19,224 nt of DNA from Chloroflexota bacterium. Its GTDB lineage: Bacteria > Chloroflexota > Limnocylindria > Limnocylindrales > CSP1-4. The stretch covers positions 1 to 19,224 of the forward strand of contig SCTE01000096.1 of the NCBI GenBank assembly GCA_004298915.1. The letters run 5' to 3'. A program made the position numbers and the translations under genes. Of the stretch, positions 1 to 7,594 are shown piece by piece. The number at the start of each line of letters is the position of its first letter. Within the stretch, counting starts at the first letter, position 1. Under the pieces are notes generated by a model that worked only from the letters and a program-made list of their open reading frames with translations, ran no database searches and was not told the origin of the DNA.

Positions 1-1
1 C

Positions 2-283
2 CCGGACGGCCCGCGACGGCGCCTCCGCACCGTGACCATCGGTGGGGACGCCTGGGCCCCGGTCTACGGCGGCGAGGCGGTCCGGATCGACGGCGAGGTC
101 GTCGGGCGGCTCCGCAGCGCGGCGTTCGGCTACACCGTCGGGGCGACGGTCGGGACTGTCTACCTCGACGCGGCGGTCGCCGAAGGCAGCCCCATCGAGG
201 TCGATGTCTTCGATGGACGGCTGATCGGCACGGTGGCCGCCGACGTGCTTCACGACCCGACAGGCGCCCGGATGCGAGCGTAG
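2..283 (+). CDS. GcvT-domain (aminomethyltransferase/dimethylglycine dehydrogenase-like) protein, C-terminal fragment
   Basis: The reading frame is open through the left edge of the window, so only the last 93 residues are visible. They align along their length with the C-terminus of the 820-aa flavoprotein at 4233-6695: both have a GPR(K/R)RLR start, a (V/I)xG(S/E)(I/V)VGR core, a G(Y/F)G(F/Y)(A/T)V turn and a final DPxGxR(I/M)R. That is the GcvT C-terminal beta-barrel found in aminomethyltransferases and in dimethylglycine/sarcosine dehydrogenases. The visible part cannot show whether an FAD domain precedes it. An internal ATC-preceding GTG at 32 would give an 83-aa ORF, but homology continues upstream of it, so 32 is not the real start. 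The family transfers one-carbon units from N-methyl groups to tetrahydrofolate. The stop TAG at 281-283 also forms part of the probable promoter of the next gene. Confidence 0.85.
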   Translation, partial: PDGPRRRLRTVTIGGDAWAPVYGGEAVRIDGEVVGRLRSAAFGYTVGATVGTVYLDAAVAEGSPIEVDVFDGRLIGTVAADVLHDPTGARMRA

Positions 284-286
284 GAT
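257..286 (+). promoter_or_regulatory. Probable leaderless promoter of the metallophosphoesterase
   Basis: TAGGAT at 281-286 fits the TANNNT -10 consensus and lies exactly 6 nt before the ATG at 293, the spacing expected when transcription starts at the start codon. CCGACA at 257-262 matches four of six bases of TTGACA with an 18-nt spacer. No convincing Shine-Dalgarno sequence precedes the ATG, which fits leaderless translation. The -10 box overlaps the stop codon of the upstream gene. This is seen in sequence only; no start site has been measured. Confidence 0.5.
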
Positions 287-292
287 CGACGG

Positions 293-1282
293 ATGCGTCT
301 CTTCGGGAAGGGCCAGCGCGGGACGAAGGTGTTCTATGCGACCGACGTCCACGGGTCGGAGCGGACGTGGAGGAAGTTCCTGAACGCCGCGAAGTTCTAC
401 GGCGCCGACGTCCTGGTGATGGGCGGGGACGTCATGGGCAAGCTCGCCATCCCGATCATCCGCGAGGCCGGCGGGTCGTACCGGGCGACGATCCATGGCC
501 GGGTCGAGCGGGTGACCAGCGAGGCCGAGGTCGAGGCGCTGCGCGGCCTCATCGGTGACCTCGGGTTCTACGACGTCGTGATGGACGAGGACGAGTACAC
601 GGCGACGCAGGCGGATCCGGACGCGGTCGAGCGGCTGTTCGTTCGCCTGGCGACGGAGCGGGTCGCGCGCTGGATCGACCTGGCCGAGTCCCGCCTGGCC
701 GGGACCGGGATCAAGGTCTACGCGACGGGCGGCAACGACGATCTCACCGAGGTCATGGCCACGATGGACCGGACCGACACCAGGGCATTCGTGGCCTGCG
801 AGGACCGGGCCGTCCCGCTCGACGACGAGCACGTGATGATCAGCATGCCGTACGTCAATCCGACGCCCTGGAAGACGCCCCGCGAGGACGACGAGGCCGG
901 GCTGGCGGCGCGGATCTCGGCCCTCGCGGCGCCGTTTGCCGACCACGGCAAGGTCATCTTCAACTTCCACGCCCCGCCGGTCGATTCGACGCTTGACACC
1001 TGTCCGATGCTCGATGCGACAACAGATCCACCGAGCCAGGTGGTCAAGGGAGGGCAGCCGGTCCTGTATGGCGCCGGGAGCACGTCGATTCGCGAGGCGA
1101 TCGAGCGGTATCAGCCGATGCTCGGGCTGCACGGCCACATCCACGAATCGCAGGCCGTCGCCAGGCTCGGTCGAACCGTCTGCGTCAACCCCGGCAGCGA
1201 GTACGGAGAGGGCGTGCTCAGGGGCTGCCTGCTGACGATCGCCGGCGGCAAGGTCACCAGCTATCAGATGACCGCCGGCTGA
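293..1282 (+). CDS. Calcineurin-like metallophosphoesterase
   Basis: A 329-aa cytosolic protein with no signal peptide or membrane segment. The metal-binding blocks of the calcineurin-like phosphoesterase fold occur in order: D18-x-H20 (ATDVHG), G45-D46 (MGGDVMG), G147-N148-D149 in place of the usual GNH(E/D), H226 (NFHAPP) and G281-H282-x-H284 (LHGHIHES). The second residue after GN is Asp rather than His, so the catalytic His of the canonical GNHE block is absent, as in several distant archaeal and bacterial subfamilies. A C-terminal NPGSEYGEG (299-307) is the usual end strand. The family hydrolyses phosphomonoesters or phosphodiesters with two metal ions; the substrate here is unknown. It starts 9 nt after the preceding stop, probably from a leaderless promoter. 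No neighbour fixes its role. Confidence 0.9.
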   Translation: MRLFGKGQRGTKVFYATDVHGSERTWRKFLNAAKFYGADVLVMGGDVMGKLAIPIIREAGGSYRATIHGRVERVTSEAEVEALRGLIGDLGFYDVVMDEDEYTATQADPDAVERLFVRLATERVARWIDLAESRLAGTGIKVYATGGNDDLTEVMATMDRTDTRAFVACEDRAVPLDDEHVMISMPYVNPTPWKTPREDDEAGLAARISALAAPFADHGKVIFNFHAPPVDSTLDTCPMLDATTDPPSQVVKGGQPVLYGAGSTSIREAIERYQPMLGLHGHIHESQAVARLGRTVCVNPGSEYGEGVLRGCLLTIAGGKVTSYQMTAG

Positions 1283-1370
1283 GGAGCGCCCCCGCGTCGA
1301 TGCCCAAGTCGGCGCGGAGCACGGGCGGAGGAGGTGCAATCGCGCGTTGAGGTCGAGGTGAGGGGCGGTC

Positions 1371-1383
1371 CGATCCCGGATCG
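1371..1383. promoter_or_regulatory. Perfect 13-bp dyad upstream of the APC permease
   Basis: CGATCCCGGATCG is a perfect palindrome with one central base, 33 nt before the permease start at 1417. The 134-nt gap that holds it (1283-1416) contains no convincing -35/-10 pair. It could be an operator or a small 5'-UTR hairpin; nothing else supports a specific regulator. Confidence 0.25.
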
Positions 1384-1416
1384 CCGGTCCAATTCCGCAT
1401 GTATCGAGGTGATGGA

Positions 1417-3069
1417 ATGGCGGCTGTGACCACGGTCCCGGAGGTCTTCGTCAGGAAGTCCTCCGGCCTTGTCCGCGTGATGTCGGCGCGATCGGCGTTC
1501 GTCTACAACGTCCTGACGATGGGCCTGATCTTTCCCTGGACGTACCTCTGGGCGCCGGGCGCACTGCCGGGGGGCCAGCTCGTCTGGGGCATCCTCCTCG
1601 CGATGGTCCTCGAGATCCCGATCGCCCTCGCCTACGTGTGGCTCTCGACGGCCCTCCCGCGATCCGGTGGCGACTACGTCTTCCAGAGCCGCGTGCTCGG
1701 CGGCGGGATCGGCTTCACGCTGGTCTTCTCCGGGTTCGTGATCTGGATCCTGCAATGGGTCGCCCTGTCGGGCTGGCTGCTGTCGTCGCTTGGCTTCGCG
1801 CCGTTGTTCCTGGGCCTGGGCGCCGCGACGGGATCCACCGCGCTCGTTGACCTGGCCTCGTGGTTCACCACCGGGACGGGCATCGTCGTGACGAGCATCG
1901 CCAACGCGCTCGTCGCGATGCTGATCCTGACCTCGGGATTCAAGAACTACGTCCGGCTCCAGCGGGTCATGTGGGTGGCGATCCTGGTCGCCTTCGCGAC
2001 GATGCTCGTGGTCCTGTTCACGACCGCGTCCGCTGACGTGCCTGGCAAGCTCGACGCGTTTTCGGCCGCCATCGGCGGCTCACCGACGTTCTACCAGGAC
2101 TCGGTCGCCGCGGCCCAGGCCGGCGGCGTCGAACTGAACCCGGCATTCAGCCTGCTGGCAACGTTGCTGATCGCCCCGATCGCCTGGACCTCGCTCCAGT
2201 GGGCGACCTACTCGGCGCAGCAGAACGGTGAGATCAAGTCGGCCGGGAATTTCCGCGACCAGCTGTTCATCATCGTCGGGTCGCTCATCCTCACGGGCCT
2301 GCTGCTGGCCCTCCTCGCGGTGGTCCTCCAGAACACGATCGGCACCGAGTTCCTCTACGTGGCCGGTGCGGGGTACTGGGGCGCCGCGGACGTCTCGCTC
2401 GCAGGGTCATACCTGTGGCCGAACATCATCGCGACGGCGCTCGCCAACAACCCCATCGTGACGATCCTCATCGCGCTCGGGTTCATTCTCAACGCCCACC
2501 AGATCGTCCACAACTGCTACATCGGCATGACCCGGGTCATGGTCGCGATGTCGCTCGACCGCCTCCTTCCCGAGATGGTCAGCCGCGTGTCGGATCGGTT
2601 CCACACGCCGGTCAATGCGCACGTGATCTACTTCCTGGCCAGCCTGCCGGTCATCTACCTGTACAGCAACTACTCGGTCGATGACGGTGCCGGTGGCACC
2701 ACCACGTGGACGTCGTTGACGCTCGGCGTCACGTTCGCCTGCGGTTACGTCTTCGTCGGAACGGCCATCGCCGGCGCCCTGCTCCCGTTCCGGGCCAAGT
2801 CGCTCTACGAAGCCTCGCCTGGCGCGGCGTACAAGTTCATGGGCATGCCGCTCGTGACGATCGTCGGCACGCTCGGCGCGATCGCCGGAGCGATCTTCCT
2901 GTACCTGTTCCTGACCAAGGAGGAACTCGGCCTCACCAGCGACCTCGCCTACCAGGTGGTGGGACTCGTCCTGCTCTTCTCGCTCGGCTGGTACCTCGTG
3001 ACGTACTTCGTGCGTCGATCGGCCGGGATCAACGTCAACTACGCGTTCAAGGAGATCCCGCCGGAATGA
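1417..3069 (+). CDS. APC-superfamily amino acid/amine permease
   Basis: A 550-aa polytopic membrane protein with about 12-14 hydrophobic segments. Near the N-terminus, after the first two helices, is PRSGGDYVFQSR (81-92), the signature of the amino acid-polyamine-organocation family. The family imports amino acids or amines by proton or cation coupling or by exchange; the substrate is not readable here. I chose ATG 1417 over the in-frame ATG at 1399 because GAGGTGAT at 1406-1413 is an extended match to the 16S rRNA tail at ideal spacing for 1417, while nothing precedes 1399. The short cytosolic C-terminus ends in KEIPPE. The gene is followed by a strong terminator. With a GcvT-domain protein upstream and a demethylating flavoprotein downstream, uptake of an amine or amino acid for catabolism is a reasonable inference. 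Confidence 0.9.
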   Translation: MAAVTTVPEVFVRKSSGLVRVMSARSAFVYNVLTMGLIFPWTYLWAPGALPGGQLVWGILLAMVLEIPIALAYVWLSTALPRSGGDYVFQSRVLGGGIGFTLVFSGFVIWILQWVALSGWLLSSLGFAPLFLGLGAATGSTALVDLASWFTTGTGIVVTSIANALVAMLILTSGFKNYVRLQRVMWVAILVAFATMLVVLFTTASADVPGKLDAFSAAIGGSPTFYQDSVAAAQAGGVELNPAFSLLATLLIAPIAWTSLQWATYSAQQNGEIKSAGNFRDQLFIIVGSLILTGLLLALLAVVLQNTIGTEFLYVAGAGYWGAADVSLAGSYLWPNIIATALANNPIVTILIALGFILNAHQIVHNCYIGMTRVMVAMSLDRLLPEMVSRVSDRFHTPVNAHVIYFLASLPVIYLYSNYSVDDGAGGTTTWTSLTLGVTFACGYVFVGTAIAGALLPFRAKSLYEASPGAAYKFMGMPLVTIVGTLGAIAGAIFLYLFLTKEELGLTSDLAYQVVGLVLLFSLGWYLVTYFVRRSAGINVNYAFKEIPPE

Positions 3070-3094
3070 TCGGCGCTCCCTGTTGACGGTTCGC

Positions 3095-3128
3095 AACGGC
3101 CCGGGCAGCGCCCGGGCCGTTCGATTTT
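3095..3128 (+). terminator. Intrinsic terminator after the APC permease
   Basis: A perfect 12-bp inverted repeat (AACGGCCCGGGC / GCCCGGGCCGTT, loop AGC) at 3095-3121 is followed by CGATTTT at 3122-3128. It starts 26 nt after the permease stop. The T-run is short but on the right side for the plus strand. On the minus strand no T-run follows, so it would act on the convergent phosphotransferase transcript only weakly. Confidence 0.85.
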
Positions 3129-3151
3129 CAGCCGGCCGTCGCGCCAGGTCC

Positions 3152-4057
3152 TCAGCCGGCGGCGGTTGCCTCGAGCCAGCCCTCGAAGTCGGGCCCGTCG
3201 AGCATCGCCTCGGCGCGGGCCCAGCGCTCCACGGCCCAGCCCCAGAAGTCGTAGTCGATCGGGGAGATCCGGGCCTGGATGGCGGCCCACAGGCACCATC
3301 CGACGTCGGACAAGATCATCTGGAGCCGGCAGCGCGCCAGGAGCGCCGACGTTGCCTCCCCGAAATACGCGGCAACCAGCTCGCGCAGCCGAGCCTCGTC
3401 GAAGCCCAGTTCCTGGGCCGTGTTGCCGAGTTCGAACGTCGGGTCGTTGTTGCCGCTGTACTCGTAGTCGACGATCCACAGCCGCGCGCCGTCATCGAGG
3501 TAGTTCTCGGCCAGCAGGTCGTTGTGGCACGGGACCGTCGGCACGGGCCGCGCTCGGAGCGCCGCATCGATCCTCGGCACGGCACCGAGGTGCTCGCGAT
3601 AACCGTCCGGGACCGGGATCTCTCGCTCGTCGATGACGCCCAGGTAGCGGGCCGAGAGGGCCACCATGTCAAAGTCGTCCCGGAACCTCGGACCGGCATG
3701 AAGGTGCCGGAGCGCGTCCGCGATCCGGGCCGGCTCGCCCGGCGCCTGGAACGCGGCATTCGACATCGTCGTCGCATCCAGCCACTCGAGGACGATCACG
3801 TTCCAGCGCGGCAGGTGGTGAAGGACCCGCGCCCCGACCCCGGCCTCGGCGGCCGCGATCGTATTCGCCAGCTCGTTGCCTCGGTCCACGGCGAGCAGGT
3901 CGGTCGCCACGCCGGGAATCCGGACGAAGTGCGACGTTCCATCGACCGTGACCCGGAAGTTGCGGTTGGTCAGCCCGCCCGAGATGGGCGTCACGTCGAT
4001 CCGGGCGCCGGTCCACGACGGAATCGCGGCGATGACGTCCTCGATCGACGGTTCCAC
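3152..4057 (-). CDS. Phosphotransferase of the choline/ethanolamine/aminoglycoside kinase fold
   Basis: A 301-aa soluble protein of the protein-kinase-like APH/choline kinase superfamily. Visible blocks: glycine-rich loop SGGLTNRNF (26-34), HFVRIPG (43-49) in the strand that follows, a hinge-like IVLEWLD (88-94), catalytic loop H178-N179-D180 with N185, and metal-binding D197-x-E199 (IVDYEYSG). The HNDL...N / VDYEYxG pattern is closest to choline/ethanolamine/thiamine kinases. The start is GTG at 4057, preceded by GAGGGAG (4066-4072) at 8-nt spacing; an upstream ATG at 4261 would add 68 low-complexity Arg/Ser/Pro residues outside the fold and overlap the divergent gene. It is divergent from the dimethylglycine-dehydrogenase-like operon, so a link to choline or methylated-amine metabolism is plausible but inferred. 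Confidence 0.88.
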   Translation of the reverse strand: MEPSIEDVIAAIPSWTGARIDVTPISGGLTNRNFRVTVDGTSHFVRIPGVATDLLAVDRGNELANTIAAAEAGVGARVLHHLPRWNVIVLEWLDATTMSNAAFQAPGEPARIADALRHLHAGPRFRDDFDMVALSARYLGVIDEREIPVPDGYREHLGAVPRIDAALRARPVPTVPCHNDLLAENYLDDGARLWIVDYEYSGNNDPTFELGNTAQELGFDEARLRELVAAYFGEATSALLARCRLQMILSDVGWCLWAAIQARISPIDYDFWGWAVERWARAEAMLDGPDFEGWLEATAAG

Positions 4058-4232
4058 GGTGCGGACTCCCTCGGCGTGCTGGACCGGCCCGGAGCGTACA
4101 CGAGCCGATCTATCTGCCGCCCGCCGACGCGGCGACGGTCCACGCGGCAGGTCGCTGCTCGGTACGCTGTGCCGATCGGACGCGACCGGGACCTGCCCGC
4201 GGCGCGACAGCGAAGCGAGGAGTCGAGCGCGC
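4058..4232. promoter_or_regulatory. Divergent promoter region between the phosphotransferase and the flavoprotein operon
   Basis: The 175-nt gap holds a TACGCT hexamer in each orientation: 4163-4168 on plus (facing the flavoprotein) and 4093-4098 on minus (facing the phosphotransferase). Both fit TANNNT, but no good -35 stands at 17-18 nt from either. The flavoprotein has a clear ribosome binding site, GAGGAG at 4217-4222, 10 nt before its ATG. Open frames crossing this region are non-conserved N-terminal extensions and are not real coding sequence. Confidence 0.35.
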
Positions 4233-6695
4233 ATGGTGGAGCAGGCCCGGGCGGTCATCATCGGCGGGGGTGTCGGCGGGACGTCGATCGCCTACCACCT
4301 CACGGAGCTCGGATGGAAGGATGTCGTCCTGGTCGACCGAGCGGAGTTGACGTCCGGCTCCACGTTCCACAGTGCCGGCCTCGTCGGCCAGCTCCGCAGT
4401 TCCGTGACCCTGACCAGGATGATGATGTACGGGGCGGAGCTGTATCGGCGGCTGACCGCCGAGACCGGGGTCGACGTGTCGTGGCACGAGGTGGGATCCC
4501 TGCGCCTGGCATCGACTAAGGCCCGCTACGAGGAGCTCCAACGACAGGCCGGCTGGGCGAAGACGTTCGGGCTGCCACTCGAGCTGATCTCGGCCCAGGA
4601 GGCGCAGGATCGCTTCCCGCTCATGACCCTCGACGGGGTTCTCGGGGCGGTCTGGCTGCCGACGGACGGCTGGCTCGATCCGTCGGGGCTCGCGCAGGCC
4701 CTGGCAGCCGGTGCCCGCGCCCGCGGCGCGCAGATCCGGCAGCACACGCGCGTCGTGGCGGTCAACGTGGACCGGGGGCGCGTGACCGGGGTCGAGGTCG
4801 AGGCGCGCGACGGCTCGCGGGAGACGATCGCGGCCGACGTCGTGGTCAACGCCGGTGGCATGTACGCCCCCGAGATCGGACGGCTCGCCGGGGTGACCAT
4901 CCCGATCATCCCGATGGCGCACCAGTACCTGTTCACCCACTCGATGGAGGGCGCCGTTCCGGGCCTCCCGACGATGCGCGACCCCGACAACCTGTGCTAC
5001 TTCCGCGAGGAGGTCGGCGGGCTCTGCATGGGCGGCTACGAGCGCGACCCTGCCCCGTGGTCCCTCGACGGCGTTCCCGCCGACTTCAATCATCGCCTCC
5101 TCGATCCCGACTGGCCGCGCTTCGAATCGATCATGGAGGGGGCCATCCGACGGGTCCCTGCCATCGCCGACGCGGGCGTGACCCGGATGATCAACGGCCC
5201 CGAGGCGTTCACCCCGGACAACGAGTTCATCCTCGGCGAGAGCGAGGTTCGCGGCTTATTCGTCGCGGCGGGCTTCTGCGCACACGGCATCGCGGGGACC
5301 GGCGGCATCGGCCAGCAGATGGCCCGCTGGATCGTGGATGGCGAGCCCGAGCTCGATCTCTGGAAGATGGACATCCGCCGCTTCGGTGGCCAGTACCGGA
5401 GCCAGAAGCTGACGCTCGCCCGGACCTATGAGAACTACGCGACGTACTACGACATCCACTACCCGAACGAGGAACGGCACGCCGCCCGGCCGCTCCGGAT
5501 CTCGCCCGCCTTCGACGAGCTCAAGGCGCTCGGCGTCGAGTTCGGCGAGAAGTCGATGTGGGAGCGCCCGAACTGGTTCACGCCCAACGAGGACGGTGCC
5601 GGCGTGTCGGACCGAGCAACGCTCGAGGCCCTGCGACCCCGCGGCTGGGCCGGCGAGCACTGGAGTCCCGCGATCGGGGCCGAGGCGCTCGCGACGCGGA
5701 CGCATGCCGGGTTGTTCGACGAATCGAGCTTCGCCAAGATCGAGATCGAGGGCGCCGGCGCGCTGGCCTATCTCCAGTACCTGTGCGACAACGACATCGA
5801 CAAGCCCGTCGGGAGCGTCATCTACACGCAGATGCTCAACCGGCGTGGCGGGATCGAATGCGATTTCACCGTCACGCGCCTGGCCGACGACCGGTTCCTC
5901 ATCGTCACCGGCACCGCCTTCGGCAATCACGATCTGGGCTGGATCCGGAAGCACCTGCCCGATGACGGCAGCGTGCGCGTCCGGGACACGACATCGGCAC
6001 GTGCCTGCTTCGGGCTGTGGGGGCCCAAGGCCCGCGACATCCTGGCGCCCCTGACGAAGGACGACATCTCCGACGCGGGCTTCCCGTACATGACCGCCCG
6101 CGAGATCACCATTGCCGAGATCCCCGTCCTCGCGTTGCGCGTCACGTACGTCGGCGAGCTCGGCTGGGAGCTCTACCCGCCGGCCGAGTACGGCCGGGCG
6201 CTCTGGAACGCGCTGTGGGCGGCCGGGCAGCCGCATGGCCTGACCGCGTGCGGCTATCGCGCCATCGACGCCCTGCGCCTCGAGAAGGGCTATCGCGTCT
6301 GGTCCAGCGACATCACCCCGGAGGAGACCCCGTACGAGGCGGGTCTCGGGTTCGCCGCGCGCCTGGACAAGGGCACCGACTTCATCGGTCGCGAGGCGCT
6401 CGTGGCCGCGAAGGCTGCCGGCCCGCGCAAGCGGCTCCGCTGCCTGGTCCTCGACGATCCCCGGTCCGTGGCCCTCGGCAACGAGCCCGTCCGGGTCGGC
6501 GGGAGCATCGTCGGGCGGGTGACGACCGGTGGCTACGGGTTCGCGGTCGAGCGGTCCATCGCGTATGCCTACCTGCCGCCGGCGGACGCCGCGATCGGGA
6601 CGCGCGGGGAGATCGACATTTTCGGCGTGTGGGTCGGCTTCGAGGTTGTTCGGGAGCCCATGTGGGACCCGGAGGGAACGAGGATCCGGTCATGA
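4233..6695 (+). CDS. FAD-dependent oxidoreductase fused to GcvT domain (dimethylglycine/sarcosine dehydrogenase-like)
   Basis: An 820-aa protein with the full dimethylglycine/sarcosine dehydrogenase architecture and length. Residues 5-370 are a DAO-type FAD domain: GGGVGG (11-16), then D35 at the end of the second Rossmann strand, and LTSGSTFHSAG (39-49), where H46 sits at the site that carries covalent 8-alpha-histidyl FAD in this family. About 400-440 is the FAD-oxidoreductase middle domain (HYPNE, RPLRISP, WERPNWF), about 488-700 the GcvT folate-binding domain (YVGELGWELYPP near 638) and about 729-819 the GcvT C-terminal barrel. The reaction expected is oxidative N-demethylation with transfer of the methyl carbon to tetrahydrofolate. 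The substrate may be dimethylglycine, sarcosine or another N-methyl amine. The start is ATG 4233 with GAGGAG upstream; the frame is open further 5' but that stretch is unconserved. It is the first gene of a four-gene overlapping operon. Confidence 0.93.
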   Translation: MVEQARAVIIGGGVGGTSIAYHLTELGWKDVVLVDRAELTSGSTFHSAGLVGQLRSSVTLTRMMMYGAELYRRLTAETGVDVSWHEVGSLRLASTKARYEELQRQAGWAKTFGLPLELISAQEAQDRFPLMTLDGVLGAVWLPTDGWLDPSGLAQALAAGARARGAQIRQHTRVVAVNVDRGRVTGVEVEARDGSRETIAADVVVNAGGMYAPEIGRLAGVTIPIIPMAHQYLFTHSMEGAVPGLPTMRDPDNLCYFREEVGGLCMGGYERDPAPWSLDGVPADFNHRLLDPDWPRFESIMEGAIRRVPAIADAGVTRMINGPEAFTPDNEFILGESEVRGLFVAAGFCAHGIAGTGGIGQQMARWIVDGEPELDLWKMDIRRFGGQYRSQKLTLARTYENYATYYDIHYPNEERHAARPLRISPAFDELKALGVEFGEKSMWERPNWFTPNEDGAGVSDRATLEALRPRGWAGEHWSPAIGAEALATRTHAGLFDESSFAKIEIEGAGALAYLQYLCDNDIDKPVGSVIYTQMLNRRGGIECDFTVTRLADDRFLIVTGTAFGNHDLGWIRKHLPDDGSVRVRDTTSARACFGLWGPKARDILAPLTKDDISDAGFPYMTAREITIAEIPVLALRVTYVGELGWELYPPAEYGRALWNALWAAGQPHGLTACGYRAIDALRLEKGYRVWSSDITPEETPYEAGLGFAARLDKGTDFIGREALVAAKAAGPRKRLRCLVLDDPRSVALGNEPVRVGGSIVGRVTTGGYGFAVERSIAYAYLPPADAAIGTRGEIDIFGVWVGFEVVREPMWDPEGTRIRS

Positions 6696-7594
6696 CCGAC
6701 ACGCGGGCCCACGGGTCGCGCGGCGCCCCGGATTTTGGGCGCGCGTGGAGTGCCTCGCTCCGCAACGGGTCCGAGGCGGAACTCCGGGGCTGGGTGGACG
6801 CGGCGCTCGGCTGGTGCGATGCCGCGGACGACATTGCGCTCCGCCACTTCCGCCAGAGTCCGGTCACGTCGCGCAAGCCCGATCGGACCTTCGTGACCGA
6901 GGCCGACACGGCGGTCGAGCGCCTGCTCCGCGAGCGCATCGCCGACGCATTCCCGGGCCACGGCGTGCTGGGTGAGGAATTCGGAACCGATGCGGGTGGC
7001 GCCTCGGTCCGCTGGATCGTGGACCCGATCGACGGGACCCACAACTTCCTGCGCGGGATCCCCATTTTCGGGACGCTCATGGGGGTGGAGCGCGACGGCG
7101 TCCTCCAGGCCGGGATCGTGTCCGCCCCGGCGCTCGGCGGGCGCTGGTACGCCTGGCGGGGCGGGGGAGCCTGGGGCGCCGGCCCGATGGCGGGGATCGA
7201 CCGAGCCGGCACGCCGCGCCGCCTCGAGGTGAGCGGGATCGCGCGCCTGGACGACGCGCAGATCGTGTATGGCGCGGGCCGCGAGATCGAGGCGTCCGGC
7301 GCGGCCCCCGGCTTCGGTCGCCTGCTCGATGCGAGCTGGCGCGCCCGTGGTTACAGCGACTTCTGGGGCTACATGCTCGTCGCGGAAGGGGCGGCCGACG
7401 CCATGATCGAGGTCGGGCTCAAGGTCTGGGACATCGCCGCGCCCGCGGTGATCGTCGAGGAGGCGGGTGGGCGCGTGACGGACTTCGGGGGTCGCCGTAT
7501 CTTCGATGGCGGCACCACGCTGGCATCGAATGGCGTCCTGCACGAGGCCGCGCGGTCCGTGCTGGTCGAGGCATCAACGGGAGACGAGCCATGA
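6692..7594 (+). CDS. Inositol monophosphatase-family phosphatase (HisN-type histidinol-phosphatase candidate)
   Basis: A 300-aa member of the Mg-dependent, Li-sensitive phosphatase fold. It has VTEAD (68-72), the metal-ligand GEE (94-96), the signature DPIDGT (111-116) and the second signature W246-D247 (VWDIAAP) followed by EEAGG. The segment after DPIDGT (NFLRGIPIFGTLMGVERDG) resembles the HisN histidinol-phosphatase branch more than inositol monophosphatases proper, but I cannot separate the two without an alignment. The start is ATG 6692, overlapping the flavoprotein stop by 4 nt (ATGA), with GGAGGGAACGAGG upstream. No other his gene is in the window, and coupling to an amine dehydrogenase makes a different phosphoester substrate possible. 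About 30 N-terminal residues precede the fold and look disordered. Confidence 0.88.
   Translation: MTDTRAHGSRGAPDFGRAWSASLRNGSEAELRGWVDAALGWCDAADDIALRHFRQSPVTSRKPDRTFVTEADTAVERLLRERIADAFPGHGVLGEEFGTDAGGASVRWIVDPIDGTHNFLRGIPIFGTLMGVERDGVLQAGIVSAPALGGRWYAWRGGGAWGAGPMAGIDRAGTPRRLEVSGIARLDDAQIVYGAGREIEASGAAPGFGRLLDASWRARGYSDFWGYMLVAEGAADAMIEVGLKVWDIAAPAVIVEEAGGRVTDFGGRRIFDGGTTLASNGVLHEAARSVLVEASTGDEP

Noticed and set aside
1329..1361. AGGAGGTG followed by TTG and a four-codon frame (a possible leader peptide) before the APC permease
   Set aside because: A TTG-started four-codon frame is expected by chance, and no attenuator-like pairing with the permease start is evident.
3876..4232. N-terminal extension of the flavoprotein (open frame back to 3876)
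   Set aside because: It overlaps the phosphotransferase on the other strand, is Arg/Ser-rich and unlike the family, and the ATG at 4233 has GAGGAG upstream directly before the FAD-binding motif.
4058..4261. N-terminal extension of the phosphotransferase to ATG 4261
   Set aside because: The 68 extra residues are low-complexity and would overlap the divergent gene; GTG 4057 has a good ribosome binding site and begins the fold.
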